64,000 nt of DNA from the NCBI RefSeq assembly GCF_009617755.1, contig NZ_BGZH01000001.1, positions 310,001-374,000 on the forward strand, read 5' to 3'. This DNA is from Marinobacter salsuginis. Lineage in GTDB: Bacteria; Pseudomonadota; Gammaproteobacteria; Pseudomonadales; Oleiphilaceae. The position numbers were made by a program, and so were the translations under genes. This document shows, in pieces, positions 30,794 through 39,840 of the stretch. The notes under the pieces were generated by a model, which did not search any database, was not told where the DNA came from, and worked only from the letters and a program-made list of their open reading frames with translations. The first letter of the stretch is position 1. Every line of letters starts with the position of its first letter.

Positions 30794-31945
30794 ATGGACA
30801 TGCTTGGCGGACTGACACCTTCTGAATTTCTGCGAGACTACTGGCAGAAAAAGCCGCTGGTTATCCGCCAGGCATTTCCGGGCTTCCAGTGCCCGGTCAG
30901 CGCTGATGAACTGGCAGGCCTTGCCTGCGAGGAAGGCGTGGAGTCCCGGATTGTCATCGAAAACGACGATGGCAAGCCCTGGCAGCTCCACAATGGCCCC
31001 TTCTCGCCGGACCGGTTCAGCTCACTACCTGAACAGGACTGGACGCTGCTGGTGCAGGGCCTGGACCATTGGGTGCCCGATATTGCCGATCTTCTCGAAC
31101 ATTTCCGCTTTATTCCCAACTGGCGCCTGGATGACATCATGGCCAGCTTTGCCCCGAAAGGCGGCAGTGTCGGCCCGCACTACGACCAGTACGATGTATT
31201 CCTGCTTCAGGCCCAGGGTCACCGTCGGTGGACATTTGGTGGGCATTGCGACCACACCTCACCCAGGGTGGAGGGCACCCCGCTCCGAATTCTGAGCAGT
31301 TGGGATGGCGAGGAAACCGTTACCCTGGCACCTGGTGACATGCTGTACCTTCCCCCGGGCATTGGGCACCACGGAGTTGCGGAAGATGACTGCATCACCC
31401 TGTCGGTGGGATTCCGGGCGCCGACCATTGACGATATTCTAACCGGCTTTACCGACTTCCTTTGCAGCCGCTCCGACGCGGCGGATCACCTGAACGATCC
31501 GGACCTGAAGGTGCAGGAGAATCCCGGCACCATCCAGCCTGATGTGGTAGATCGCCTGGAGAATGTGATCCGGGAAAAGCTTGGCGACCGTCGGCAACTG
31601 GCGCTCTGGTTTGGCCAGTTCTCGACTGCACCCAAGAGCATGGATATTGTCGTTCCTGCTGACGAGCCCGCGTCCAACGAGGATGTTGCGGAAGCGATTC
31701 ACGCAGGCGAGCAGTTGCGCTGGAACGAAGGCTCCCGTTTCGCCTACTACGACTTCGCCAGCGAAACCGCGCTGTTTGTCGATGGCGAGCAGTTCCTGCT
31801 CAAGGGTGACGCCCGACCACTCGCTCCGTTACTGTGTTCCGCCGCCCGCGTGGATATGGCTGCCCTGGCCGGGTTTGCTGACGATGACGCGTTGCTTGGG
31901 CTTCTGACCACGCTCTACAATCAGGGCTCCGTTTACTTCGAATAG
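30794..31945 (+). CDS. roxA: 50S ribosomal protein L16 3-hydroxylase (JmjC-type oxygenase)
   Basis: Fe(II)/2-oxoglutarate oxygenase that hydroxylates an arginine of ribosomal protein L16 (YcfD in E. coli). The 383 residues include the JmjC cupin core with the iron ligands His129 and Asp131 (HYDQYD) and His192 in LYLPPGIGHHG, followed by the helical dimer region and a C-terminal winged helix. The start MDMLGGLTPSEFLRDYW is typical. It is 17 bp behind purB and 5 bp before the acetyltransferase gene, so the three are likely one transcript. Confidence 0.93.
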   Translation: MDMLGGLTPSEFLRDYWQKKPLVIRQAFPGFQCPVSADELAGLACEEGVESRIVIENDDGKPWQLHNGPFSPDRFSSLPEQDWTLLVQGLDHWVPDIADLLEHFRFIPNWRLDDIMASFAPKGGSVGPHYDQYDVFLLQAQGHRRWTFGGHCDHTSPRVEGTPLRILSSWDGEETVTLAPGDMLYLPPGIGHHGVAEDDCITLSVGFRAPTIDDILTGFTDFLCSRSDAADHLNDPDLKVQENPGTIQPDVVDRLENVIREKLGDRRQLALWFGQFSTAPKSMDIVVPADEPASNEDVAEAIHAGEQLRWNEGSRFAYYDFASETALFVDGEQFLLKGDARPLAPLLCSAARVDMAALAGFADDDALLGLLTTLYNQGSVYFE

Positions 31946-31950
31946 GCATT

Positions 31951-32916
31951 ATGAGCATCCGGTTTCGCAAATACAGCTGGCAACTGGCTCCGGGGTCCAT
32001 CCGCGACATTCGCCAGCAGGTGTTTATTGAGGAACAGAACGTCCCATCGGAACTGGAATGGGATGAAACCGATGAAATTGCCGACCATTACCTCGCTGTT
32101 CTCCCTGATAACACCCCGGCCGGCGTAGCCCGGCTGTTTTCAACACTGGAAGAAACCGGCCACATTGGTCGCATGGCGATATTGCCCCAATTCCGTGGCC
32201 GGAGCATTGGGGAAGCACTGCTGAGGCACCTGATTGCGGAATCCGCGAATCGATTTTCCGAGCTCAGACTGTCTGCCCAGGAGCACGCCATTCCGTTCTA
32301 CCAGCGCTCAGGCTTCCATGTCTGTTCTGGCGTTTATGACGACGCCGGCATACCCCACTTCGACATGCGCTGTCTGGCGCCGGATCTTGCCGCCGGAACT
32401 CTCGGGGCCAGTGATCACCCCATGATTCTGGGCAGCGATACGGATTCCTGGCTATTCGATACCGAATCGAGACTGCTGGGCCTGATGGATTCAGTGGTTG
32501 GGCAGGCCAGCCAGCGGATCTGGCTGTACGACCGCCTGCTCGAACATGATCTTTATGACCGGCATCGGTTCCGGGAACTGATTTCGGCCCTGGCCCGCCG
32601 GCACCGGCTCAGTGAAGTCAGGTTGCTTATCCATGACGACAAGCCTCTGGTCAAACGCCGGCACGCCCTGGTCGAGCTGATGCGCCGACTACCCAGCCGA
32701 ATGGAGCTTAGACTGGTGAATGAGGACTATCCGGTTGAGGACCAGCCCTTCATCCTCGCGGATCGTGAAGGTGTGGTTTACCGGCACGACTTCTACAAAC
32801 CAGAAGGCTTTGCCAAGTTTTCGGACGGCGGCCGGGTGAAGCTGCTGTCTGAAAATTTCCAGCGCATGTGGGATGCGGCGCGCCCTTCCCTGGAACTCCG
32901 GGAACTACCGCTCTGA
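31951..32916 (+). CDS. GNAT acetyltransferase with an extra C-terminal domain
   Basis: A 321-residue two-part protein. Residues 1-145 form a GNAT domain with QVFIEEQNVPSELEWDE and the CoA-binding segment RMAILPQFRGRSIGEALL. Residues about 165-320 form a separate domain (from WLFDTESRL to ELPL) with charged helices and strands that I do not recognise with certainty. It recalls PLD-like folds lacking the HKD motif. It starts 5 bp after roxA and overlaps the convergent LysR gene by 12 bp. A similar pair follows purB in P. aeruginosa (from memory PA2630-2631). The substrate is unknown; the ribosome is an attractive guess from the neighbour. Confidence 0.85.
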   Translation: MSIRFRKYSWQLAPGSIRDIRQQVFIEEQNVPSELEWDETDEIADHYLAVLPDNTPAGVARLFSTLEETGHIGRMAILPQFRGRSIGEALLRHLIAESANRFSELRLSAQEHAIPFYQRSGFHVCSGVYDDAGIPHFDMRCLAPDLAAGTLGASDHPMILGSDTDSWLFDTESRLLGLMDSVVGQASQRIWLYDRLLEHDLYDRHRFRELISALARRHRLSEVRLLIHDDKPLVKRRHALVELMRRLPSRMELRLVNEDYPVEDQPFILADREGVVYRHDFYKPEGFAKFSDGGRVKLLSENFQRMWDAARPSLELRELPL

Positions 32917-33915
32917 GTGATGGGCCTGGGGCGCGTCCGGCGCTTCGAATCTGGCACCGAACGGAGCAAACTCGGTATCAACCTCGGTGGCCACCTCGGC
33001 AATCAGTTTGCGCAACCATTGGTGATCCGCATTGTGCTGCAGCAGCGGACTCCAGGCCATTTTTAATTCAAATGGCGGGATCTCGAACGGCGGAACCTTC
33101 ACCACCAGGTTCGGATTGTCTTTTTGCAGCCAGGCCGCCCGGGATGGCAGAGTTGCTACCAAATCGTGCTGCTCGGCCAGCAACATCGCCACCTGATAGT
33201 GCCGGGTGAACACCGAAATCTGACGCTTGCGCCCCATTCTTGAGAGTGCCTCGTCTACCCAGCCCAGACGCTGGACATCCTTGGGGTTCACCCCCACGCC
33301 AACGCCAAAACCGGTCTTGCTGACCCAGATATGGCTGGCATCCAGATAGGTATCCAGAGTGAAGGGTTCTTTCAGTACCGGATTTCTGGCGTTCATCAGG
33401 CAGGCAAAATATTCGGTCCACAAGGTCTTCTGGTGAAAAGATTGCGGGATCTTGTCGAACCGGTTAATTGCCATATCGAGCCGCCCCTGTTCCACATCCA
33501 GAAAGCTGACATCACTGGGCGTAAGTACGTCCAGCGTAACGTGAGGTGCTTCCTGACGGATCCGCCTCAGTACCCGTGGCATCAGGCAGGACTCGGCATA
33601 ATCACTGGCCATGATCCGGAACACGCGTTGGCTGTCCAGGGCCGAGAACGGTGTTTTCTCCTGCACGGCCTGCTCAATATCCGACAGGATACCCCGCACC
33701 AGCGGTTGCAGCTCCCGCGCGCGCTCCGTGGCCGTCATGCCCTCGCTCGTTCGCACCAGCAGCGGATCGCTGAACAGGTCCCGTAGCCGCCTCAGGCCAT
33801 TACTCATGGCTGGCTGGGTAATACCCAGGTGGTTAGCAGCCTTGGTAACATTCCGCTCGCGCAACAACACATCCAGGTAAACGAGCAAATTCAGATCAAC
33901 ACGGGAAATATCCAC
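32905..33915 (-). CDS. LysR family transcriptional regulator
   Basis: About 336 residues. An N-terminal winged HTH (DLNLLVYLDVLLRERNVTKA then GITQPAMSNGLRRLRDLF) is followed by a periplasmic-binding-like effector domain. The wording places it in the NodD/LeuO-like branch. I take GTG 33915 as start because VDISRVDLNLLVYLD is the family beginning; an upstream start at 33954 adds 13 odd residues (MVVISRFWCFGVF). It overlaps the acetyltransferase 3' end convergently. No divergently transcribed enzyme gene is next to it, so its target is unclear. Confidence 0.88.
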   Translation of the reverse strand: MDISRVDLNLLVYLDVLLRERNVTKAANHLGITQPAMSNGLRRLRDLFSDPLLVRTSEGMTATERARELQPLVRGILSDIEQAVQEKTPFSALDSQRVFRIMASDYAESCLMPRVLRRIRQEAPHVTLDVLTPSDVSFLDVEQGRLDMAINRFDKIPQSFHQKTLWTEYFACLMNARNPVLKEPFTLDTYLDASHIWVSKTGFGVGVGVNPKDVQRLGWVDEALSRMGRKRQISVFTRHYQVAMLLAEQHDLVATLPSRAAWLQKDNPNLVVKVPPFEIPPFELKMAWSPLLQHNADHQWLRKLIAEVATEVDTEFAPFGARFEAPDAPQAHHSER

Positions 33916-33982
33916 AAAAACTCCGAAGCACCAGAAACGGGAAATCACCACCATTCACGAAAACAATATACATGATACAGTG

Positions 33983-33995
33983 GATTCACGGAATC
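33983..33995. promoter_or_regulatory. Short inverted repeat upstream of the LysR gene
   Basis: GATTC-ACG-GAATC, a 5-bp inverted repeat with a T-N11-A-like layout, lies about 70 bp upstream of the LysR start in a 232-bp spacer shared with the next gene. It could be an autoregulatory LysR site. The evidence is symmetry and position only. Nothing else is recognised in the spacer. Confidence 0.2.
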
Positions 33996-34147
33996 AATCC
34001 GCAACACGAACTTTCACATTTGAAAACGGATCTGGGGCGGTATTTCTGCTAGTCTTTCTGATACTTGCTGAATAATATCGGTATTTTTGAGGCCGGTTTA
34101 CAGACCCGCCATCATTTGATCCTGAAGCCGGAGTCGTTACTGACAAA

Positions 34148-34915
34148 ATGGATACCACTACGATCGTCCTTCTGCTGGCGGCCATCGTTACCGTCTCGAT
34201 TGTCATTATTGTGCTCAGCCAGATGCGCGAGCGCGCCCGTATTGAGCGGGCTCGCAAGATTACAGCCCAGGAAGACGCCTACAACAGGGCCAATCGACTA
34301 CTGACTGAAATTCCCGGCCAGTATCTGACGGCCGATCTGAAGCTGCTTTTGATCAAGCGCATGGAGGAAGCCTGTGGGGAGCTTGCCGGGCTCAAGTCCA
34401 ACCTGCCGGTAAAGGAGTGGCAGATCGCTGCCGCTGAGCTGAAAGCCGAGATCATCGAAAAGCGGGACAGGACCACTCCCGTCAAGATCGATTCAGCCGA
34501 AAAGTCCAACTATGTCAAAGAGTTGCTTCAGAACCTGTTCAAAATGATTGAAGCAATGCACAAGAGTGGCCGAATTGATGCGGCGACTGCCAAGAAAAAC
34601 CTCAAATATGTGCTCTTCCTGGTCCACAAGACCCACGCGGACCTGCATGTGTTTCAGGCCAGGGATTACGTGCGCCAAAACCAGTTTCGCAAGGCCATCC
34701 ACGCCTATCACCTGGCCAGTACCGAAATGGGCAAATCCCGCGACAACCCTTTGGCTATGAAAGCGGTCAAGAGTTTCCGTACCCGCATCAAGGAGCTTGA
34801 GGCGCTGAGTGCAGAGGGTAAGGAAAGCCCTCAGGGAGAGTCCAAACTGGACCGCGAGTGGGATACCTTCCTCCACGACGACGAGTGGAAGAAAAAGGCC
34901 GACTACGACGACTGA
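34148..34915 (+). CDS. Membrane-anchored protein of unknown function
   Basis: A 255-residue protein with one N-terminal transmembrane helix (residues about 5-25, VLLLAAIVTVSIVIIVL) and a cytoplasmic, highly charged helical body. Residues about 115-215 look like a helical repeat domain (NLKYVLFLVHKTHADLHVF, then FRKAIHAYHLASTEM), TPR-like in feel. The acidic, tryptophan-containing tail ends WDTFLHDDEWKKKADYDD. I do not recognise the family by name. It lies 53 bp before the SagS-like hybrid kinase in the same direction, so a shared signalling role is possible. Confidence 0.8.
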   Translation: MDTTTIVLLLAAIVTVSIVIIVLSQMRERARIERARKITAQEDAYNRANRLLTEIPGQYLTADLKLLLIKRMEEACGELAGLKSNLPVKEWQIAAAELKAEIIEKRDRTTPVKIDSAEKSNYVKELLQNLFKMIEAMHKSGRIDAATAKKNLKYVLFLVHKTHADLHVFQARDYVRQNQFRKAIHAYHLASTEMGKSRDNPLAMKAVKSFRTRIKELEALSAEGKESPQGESKLDREWDTFLHDDEWKKKADYDD

Positions 34916-34968
34916 AGGCACCGAACGGGTCGCCATTGCAGACCCGTCAACAGGGATAGTGCAAACCC

Positions 34969-37317
34969 GTGAGCAAGGGCTTTAAACAACGACTTTCCTA
35001 TCGACTGACCCGGGACACGGTACTGGTTGCCATGGCACTTGGGCTGGTGCTGAATGTTATCCAGATTACTCTGGACTATTTCAGCGCCAAGGAGTCGATG
35101 GAGAAGGAAATCCACGCCCTGATCGACATCAGCAACAGCCCCGCGTCACAGATTGCCTACAACATTGATGTCCGGCTGGCGGAAGAATTGCTCGATGGCC
35201 TGCTTCGCCACCCCGCCACCATTGATGCACGGATTACCGACAACGACAACGAGACCATGGCCGCCGCAAGCAAAAGCAGCCCGGTGTCGTCCTATCGCTG
35301 GGTCAGTGATTTGCTATTCGGCCCCGACAGGGTATTCAGACAGGAGTTGCAGGTCCCACAGCTTGAAGATTTGCCGCTCGGCCACCTGATCGTCACCATC
35401 GATACCTATCACTACGGCGCGCAGTTTCTTCAGCGCGCCGGCTACACGTTGATCAGCGGCCTCTTGAAGAGCCTGATTCTTTCGGCCGCATTGCTTGCCA
35501 TCTTCTATTTTGTGCTTACCCGCCCCATGCTCAATGTTATCAGTGCCTTGAGCCAGGTGCAGGCCAGCACTCCCGAGAAAGTCAGGCTTCCGATCCCGGC
35601 AAACCATCGGGAAGACGAGATCGGGACCATGGTTGGCATCATCAACCAGCATCTTGAGACCATTGACTCAAGCCTTGCCCAACTCCGGCACGCAGAGAGT
35701 GCCATGAAGAACTACTCCACCCAGCTTGAACAGGAAGTGGCAGACCGTACTCGGGAAATCTCGGAGAAGAACGAGGCCCTGCAACGGGGTAACCGTGCCC
35801 TGGTGAAAGCCAAGGAGGATGCGGTTCGGCGAGCACGGGCAAGGGCCAACTTCCTGGCCAGCATGAGCCACGAGATACGCACGCCCCTGAATGGCGTTCT
35901 CGGTATGCTGGGGCTGGCCCTGGAGGGCGAACTGGACCCGGCTCAGCGCAACCGGATGGAAATTGCCCTGAACGCCGGCGAAAGCCTGCTTGGCCTGCTG
36001 AACGACATACTGGACATCTCGAAAGTGGAAGCCGGCAAGCTCAGCCTGGAAAATATCCCCTTCAGTGTCCGGCACCTGATCGAGGAATGCGCCACACTGC
36101 ACGCCCAACAGGCGCGTCGGAAGCAGATTCTCCTGGTTACCGAAGTCGACCCTGATCTGCCCGAAAACTTCCTGGGCGACCCAACACGGGTACGTCAGGT
36201 CCTCAACAACCTGCTGAGCAATGCCATCAAATTCACCGACGAGGGTAGTGTCCGAATTCGGGCAGCCTATTCCGGGGGTAGCTTGAGAATTGACGTTGTG
36301 GACACCGGAATAGGCATGTCCAAAGAGGGCCTGCACCGGATATTCTCTCCTTTTTCCCAGGCTGACGTGGACACCACCCGGCTTTATGGCGGTACCGGCC
36401 TCGGCCTGACACTCTGCCGTCAGTTAGTGGAACGCATGCATGGCCAGATCCTGGTGGACTCCCGGGAAGGCAGCGGAACTCACTTTACCGTTACCCTGCC
36501 ATTGCCGATACACGAGACCTCCGGGGCACAGGACCTGCCGAGGGTGGACCCACGGTTAAAAGACATTGGCATTGCCATGGCGATCCCCGCCGACAACCCG
36601 TATCGTTCGGCCATCGAGGCTCAGCTGCGGAAATGGGGGATTCCAATCCGCGGAGCAAGCAGGGACCCGGACGGAATTCTGTTGGCGCTCGCCAGCGCCG
36701 AAGACAAAGAAACCCTGGAGTTTGCCAACGATTGGCAGGGCCCGGGCGTGATTCTTGCCGATGCTACCGGGACCCTGACCCCCGGCAAAGCCAACCACCA
36801 GCTACTGTCACTGCCGTTGCGACGGGACGAACTACTTCGCTGCCTTGGCCTGGCCGCGGGCCTGGTTCATTCGGACGATCAGCATGCACACAGGGCTGAA
36901 ACGATTGACCAAAACGCAGCTGAACCGTCTCTGTCTATCCTCCTGGTAGAGGACAACCAGGTGAATCAGCTGGTGGCAACCAGCCTGCTGAAAAAGCTCG
37001 GTCACCGGGCAGACCCCGCCGAAAACGGCCTCAAAGCTCTGCAGGCGCTCGAAAATAACCACTACGACCTGGTGCTGATGGATTGCCAGATGCCAGTGAT
37101 GGATGGGTACGAGGCAACACAGAGGATTCGCCAGAATCCGCAATGGCAGCAACTACCTATCATTGCGGTGACGGCCAACGTGATGCAAGGCGACCGGGAA
37201 GACTGCCTTGCATCGGGCATGAATGACTACATAACCAAGCCGTACAAGCGGGAAGAGCTCCGGGCCGTGATTGAACGCTGGCGACCCTCTGACTCAGCGG
37301 AGGTGTCAGACCGGTAG
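34969..37317 (+). CDS. Hybrid sensor histidine kinase, SagS-like
   Basis: A 782-residue inner-membrane kinase. Helix 1 lies at about 17-38, a periplasmic sensor at about 40-160, helix 2 at about 163-185 and a HAMP at about 186-240. A coiled coil leads to HisKA with His301 (FLASMSHEIRTPLNG), an HATPase domain (NLLSNAIKFTDEG, VDTGIGMS, GGTGLGLTLCRQL), a degenerate linker/receiver-like region (about 525-640) and a receiver with Asp705 (MDCQMPVMDGYEA). There is no HPt domain. Length and layout match P. aeruginosa SagS, which passes phosphate to HptB and sits next to the glutathione peroxidase gene there too. The start is GTG 34969. Confidence 0.85.
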   Translation: MSKGFKQRLSYRLTRDTVLVAMALGLVLNVIQITLDYFSAKESMEKEIHALIDISNSPASQIAYNIDVRLAEELLDGLLRHPATIDARITDNDNETMAAASKSSPVSSYRWVSDLLFGPDRVFRQELQVPQLEDLPLGHLIVTIDTYHYGAQFLQRAGYTLISGLLKSLILSAALLAIFYFVLTRPMLNVISALSQVQASTPEKVRLPIPANHREDEIGTMVGIINQHLETIDSSLAQLRHAESAMKNYSTQLEQEVADRTREISEKNEALQRGNRALVKAKEDAVRRARARANFLASMSHEIRTPLNGVLGMLGLALEGELDPAQRNRMEIALNAGESLLGLLNDILDISKVEAGKLSLENIPFSVRHLIEECATLHAQQARRKQILLVTEVDPDLPENFLGDPTRVRQVLNNLLSNAIKFTDEGSVRIRAAYSGGSLRIDVVDTGIGMSKEGLHRIFSPFSQADVDTTRLYGGTGLGLTLCRQLVERMHGQILVDSREGSGTHFTVTLPLPIHETSGAQDLPRVDPRLKDIGIAMAIPADNPYRSAIEAQLRKWGIPIRGASRDPDGILLALASAEDKETLEFANDWQGPGVILADATGTLTPGKANHQLLSLPLRRDELLRCLGLAAGLVHSDDQHAHRAETIDQNAAEPSLSILLVEDNQVNQLVATSLLKKLGHRADPAENGLKALQALENNHYDLVLMDCQMPVMDGYEATQRIRQNPQWQQLPIIAVTANVMQGDREDCLASGMNDYITKPYKREELRAVIERWRPSDSAEVSDR

Positions 37318-37797
37318 AAGTTTCTCGATATCGGCCCGGATATCCTCCGGCTTGGTCGTGGGCGGATAGCGGCGTACAACCTTACCATCGGGCCCTACCA
37401 GAAACTTGGTAAAGTTCCATTTCACCTTTTCGGACCCCATCAACCCCTTGGCCTCTCGCTTTAGAAAGCGGAACAGCGGATGAGCGCCATCGCCATTGAC
37501 CTCAATCTTGGCGAACATCGGAAAATCGACACCGTAGTTAAGGCTGCAGAACTGGCTGATGGCATCCTCATTGCCCGGATCCTGATTCAGGAACTGGTTG
37601 CACGGGAAACCCAGAACTTCAAAGCCCTTGTCGCCTAGTTCCTTGTGAAGGGACTGTAAACCTTCGAACTGCGGTGTGAAACCACACTTGCTGGCAGTGT
37701 TCACGATCAGGAGCACTTTACCCTGGTACTCTGCCATGCTTTTTTCATTGCCCTTGATATCCCGTGCGGTGAAATCGTAGACCGTCTCGCCTGCCAT
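37306..37797 (-). CDS. Glutathione peroxidase family protein
   Basis: A 163-residue thiol peroxidase. The peroxidatic cysteine is Cys38 in NTASKCGFTP (cysteine rather than selenocysteine), with the other family residues in GFPCNQF and VKWNFTKFLV. Such bacterial enzymes usually use thioredoxin rather than glutathione. I chose ATG 37797, directly before MAGETVYDFTARD; 37836 would add 13 unconserved residues. Its 3' end overlaps that of the hybrid kinase by 12 bp. In P. aeruginosa the equivalent gene is under OspR, but no MarR-type regulator is seen here. Confidence 0.92.
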   Translation of the reverse strand: MAGETVYDFTARDIKGNEKSMAEYQGKVLLIVNTASKCGFTPQFEGLQSLHKELGDKGFEVLGFPCNQFLNQDPGNEDAISQFCSLNYGVDFPMFAKIEVNGDGAHPLFRFLKREAKGLMGSEKVKWNFTKFLVGPDGKVVRRYPPTTKPEDIRADIEKLLPV

Positions 37798-37959
37798 AAG
37801 CTTCTCCGTTTGATATTTCCATTCGTCCCGGACCATTGTTCACAATGCAGAGCAAAAAACCATGGCATTGCAGGCTGTACGGCCATCATTTTTAAAAAAC
37901 GGTTCAGGTTTGTGAGCTAAATCTGCCCCGACACGCCACAATTCATCATAATTCCCCTG

Positions 37960-37987
37960 TTGCCGCTGGCCCTCGCTCCGCTAGAAT
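37960..37987 (+). promoter_or_regulatory. Candidate sigma-70 promoter of alaA
   Basis: TTGCCG (37960-37965) and TAGAAT (37982-37987) with a 16-bp spacer lie about 60 bp upstream of the aminotransferase start, in the 251-bp spacer divergent to the glutathione peroxidase gene. The rest of that spacer shows no gene. Confidence 0.4.
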
Positions 37988-38048
37988 AAAGGCCTGTCGT
38001 GTTGGCAGATGCCATTTTCCGCTCTCAAAAGAAGGACATCCGGGTCTT

Positions 38049-39263
38049 ATGCAGAACTACTATAAATCCGCCAAGCTGGATAACGTGTGTTATGAAATCC
38101 GTGGCGTAGTTCTGCGGGAAGCACGCCGACTCGAAGAAGAGGGTCATCGCGTACTCAAGCTCAACATCGGCAACCCAGCCGCCTTCGAACTGGACGTGCC
38201 TGAGGAAATCCAGCAGGACGTCATCTACAACATGCACATGGCCCAGGGCTATGTGGAATCAAAAGGGCTTTTCTCCGCTCGCAAGGCAGTGATGCACTAC
38301 TGTCAGCAGCGGGGCATCGATAAAGTCGACATCGACGATATTTTCCTGGGTAACGGTGTCAGTGAGCTTATCGTCATGACCATGCAGGCCATGCTGAACA
38401 CCGGTGACGAGGTGCTGATTCCCGCCCCGGACTACCCCCTGTGGACAGCCGCCGTCACCCTTTCCAGTGGCAAGCCCGTGCATTATCGGTGCGATGAGCA
38501 GCAGGACTGGTTTCCGGATATCGACGACATCCGCAAGAAAATCACCCGACGAACCCGTGCCATTGTACTGATCAACCCGAACAACCCGACTGGAGCGGTG
38601 TACTCGAAAGAGCTTCTGGAACAGGTCATCGAACTGGCTCGAAAGCACAACCTGATCATTCTGTCCGACGAAATCTACGACAAGATTCTCTACGACGGTA
38701 CCCAGCATGTTTCCACCGCCTCACTGGCAGACGACGTGCTTTTCTTCACCTATAACGGCCTGTCCAAGAACTACCGGGCAGCCGGTTACCGTTCGGGCTG
38801 GATGATTGTCAGTGGTGCCAAGCATCGGGCGAAGGATCTGATCGAAGGCATCGACATGCTCTCCAACATGCGGCTCTGTGCCAATGTGCCGGCCCAGTTG
38901 GCCATTCAGACAGCCTTGGGGGGTTACCAGTCGATCAATGATCTGGTGGCACCGGACGGGCGGCTGTATGAACAGCGGGAGATCGCCTGGCGAATGCTCA
39001 ACGACATCCCGGGGGTAAGCTGCGTCAAACCTCAGGGCGCGTTGTACCTTTTCCCGAAACTGGATCCGAAGCACTTCCCGATCGTGAATGATGAGAAGCT
39101 GGTCCTCGACCTGCTTATTCAGGAAAAAATTCTTCTGGTGCAGGGGTCTGCGTTCAACATTGACGACAAACAACACCTGAGAGTGGTGTTCCTGCCACGG
39201 GAAGACACCCTGGAAGACGCCATGGGCCGGCTCGGAAACTTCCTGGCCCAATACCAGCAATAA
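38049..39263 (+). CDS. alaA: Alanine aminotransferase AlaA-like (pyruvate-glutamate)
   Basis: A 404-residue fold-type I PLP aminotransferase. The PLP lysine is Lys240 in NGLSKNYRAAGYRSGW, with NPNNPTGAVYSKELLEQ and SDEIYDKILYDG as the other class I signatures. The start MQNYYKSAKLDNVCYEIRG matches the AlaA (YfbQ) group that makes alanine from pyruvate and glutamate. It is followed after 11 bp by an unknown gene and then htpX, an order I recall from P. aeruginosa (PA2828-2830). Confidence 0.92.
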   Translation: MQNYYKSAKLDNVCYEIRGVVLREARRLEEEGHRVLKLNIGNPAAFELDVPEEIQQDVIYNMHMAQGYVESKGLFSARKAVMHYCQQRGIDKVDIDDIFLGNGVSELIVMTMQAMLNTGDEVLIPAPDYPLWTAAVTLSSGKPVHYRCDEQQDWFPDIDDIRKKITRRTRAIVLINPNNPTGAVYSKELLEQVIELARKHNLIILSDEIYDKILYDGTQHVSTASLADDVLFFTYNGLSKNYRAAGYRSGWMIVSGAKHRAKDLIEGIDMLSNMRLCANVPAQLAIQTALGGYQSINDLVAPDGRLYEQREIAWRMLNDIPGVSCVKPQGALYLFPKLDPKHFPIVNDEKLVLDLLIQEKILLVQGSAFNIDDKQHLRVVFLPREDTLEDAMGRLGNFLAQYQQ

Positions 39264-39274
39264 CGGGGAGAACC

Positions 39275-39745
39275 ATGGCCGATATTCACGTCGAGGAATT
39301 CTACAAGGATGCGGCGATTGCTCTGGTGCAACTTTATGGCGCCTTCCCGCGTCGAATAAACCTGTTTGTCGAAGACATAGCCGGGCCGGATGAGCCGGAC
39401 GAGTTCGGCCTGCACAGCAAGCGGCACATGGCCTGTTTTGGCGCCCTGCTCTGGCTCTCTGAGGAAGGCCTGCTCAGGTACGTCGATACCATTCGCCAGG
39501 AGGCTCTGGATCAGGCTGTACTGACACGGGACGCGTTTATCCGCCTCAGCTCTCCGGCACCACAAGCTTTGGCCAGGGAATTCGGCGTTGCCGAGGAGAA
39601 TTCGGCAGGCTCGCTGCCTCCTTCGGTCAAGGAAGATCTTTCCACCCACATTCATCTGATCCGGACAGCCCTGCGCAGTGGTAACTCCGCCAGAATCAGC
39701 CATATCATGCAGTCCACCTTCTTCGCGGACCACGGCAATCATTAA
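39275..39745 (+). CDS. Conserved protein of unknown function between alaA and htpX
   Basis: A 156-residue soluble, mainly helical protein without signal peptide or membrane segment. The N-terminal half (YKDAAIALVQLYGAFPRRIN, then GLHSKRHMACFGALLWLSEE) reads like a small winged-helix-like module, and the C-terminal part is a predicted helical hairpin. I do not know the family. It starts 11 bp after alaA in the same direction and so is probably co-transcribed with it. htpX has its own promoter candidate downstream. Confidence 0.82.
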   Translation: MADIHVEEFYKDAAIALVQLYGAFPRRINLFVEDIAGPDEPDEFGLHSKRHMACFGALLWLSEEGLLRYVDTIRQEALDQAVLTRDAFIRLSSPAPQALAREFGVAEENSAGSLPPSVKEDLSTHIHLIRTALRSGNSARISHIMQSTFFADHGNH

Positions 39746-39760
39746 ATCACCGTAAGCTCG

Positions 39761-39790
39761 TTGATTGATTGAACCACGTCCGCATATAAC
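39761..39790 (+). promoter_or_regulatory. Candidate promoter of htpX
   Basis: TTGATT (39761-39766) and TATAAC (39785-39790) with an 18-bp spacer form a good sigma-70 match 50 bp before htpX. I looked for a sigma-32 heat-shock promoter (CTTGAA with CCCCAT) and did not find a convincing one. Confidence 0.45.
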
Positions 39791-39840
39791 GGTCTGAGTG
39801 ACGGCTTTATCTTCTGTGACGAACTGATCAGGGAACCAAC

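Noticed and set aside
39746..39840. A sigma-32 heat-shock promoter for htpX.
   Set aside because: The -35 and -10 candidates do not have the right wording or spacing; a sigma-70 match fits better.
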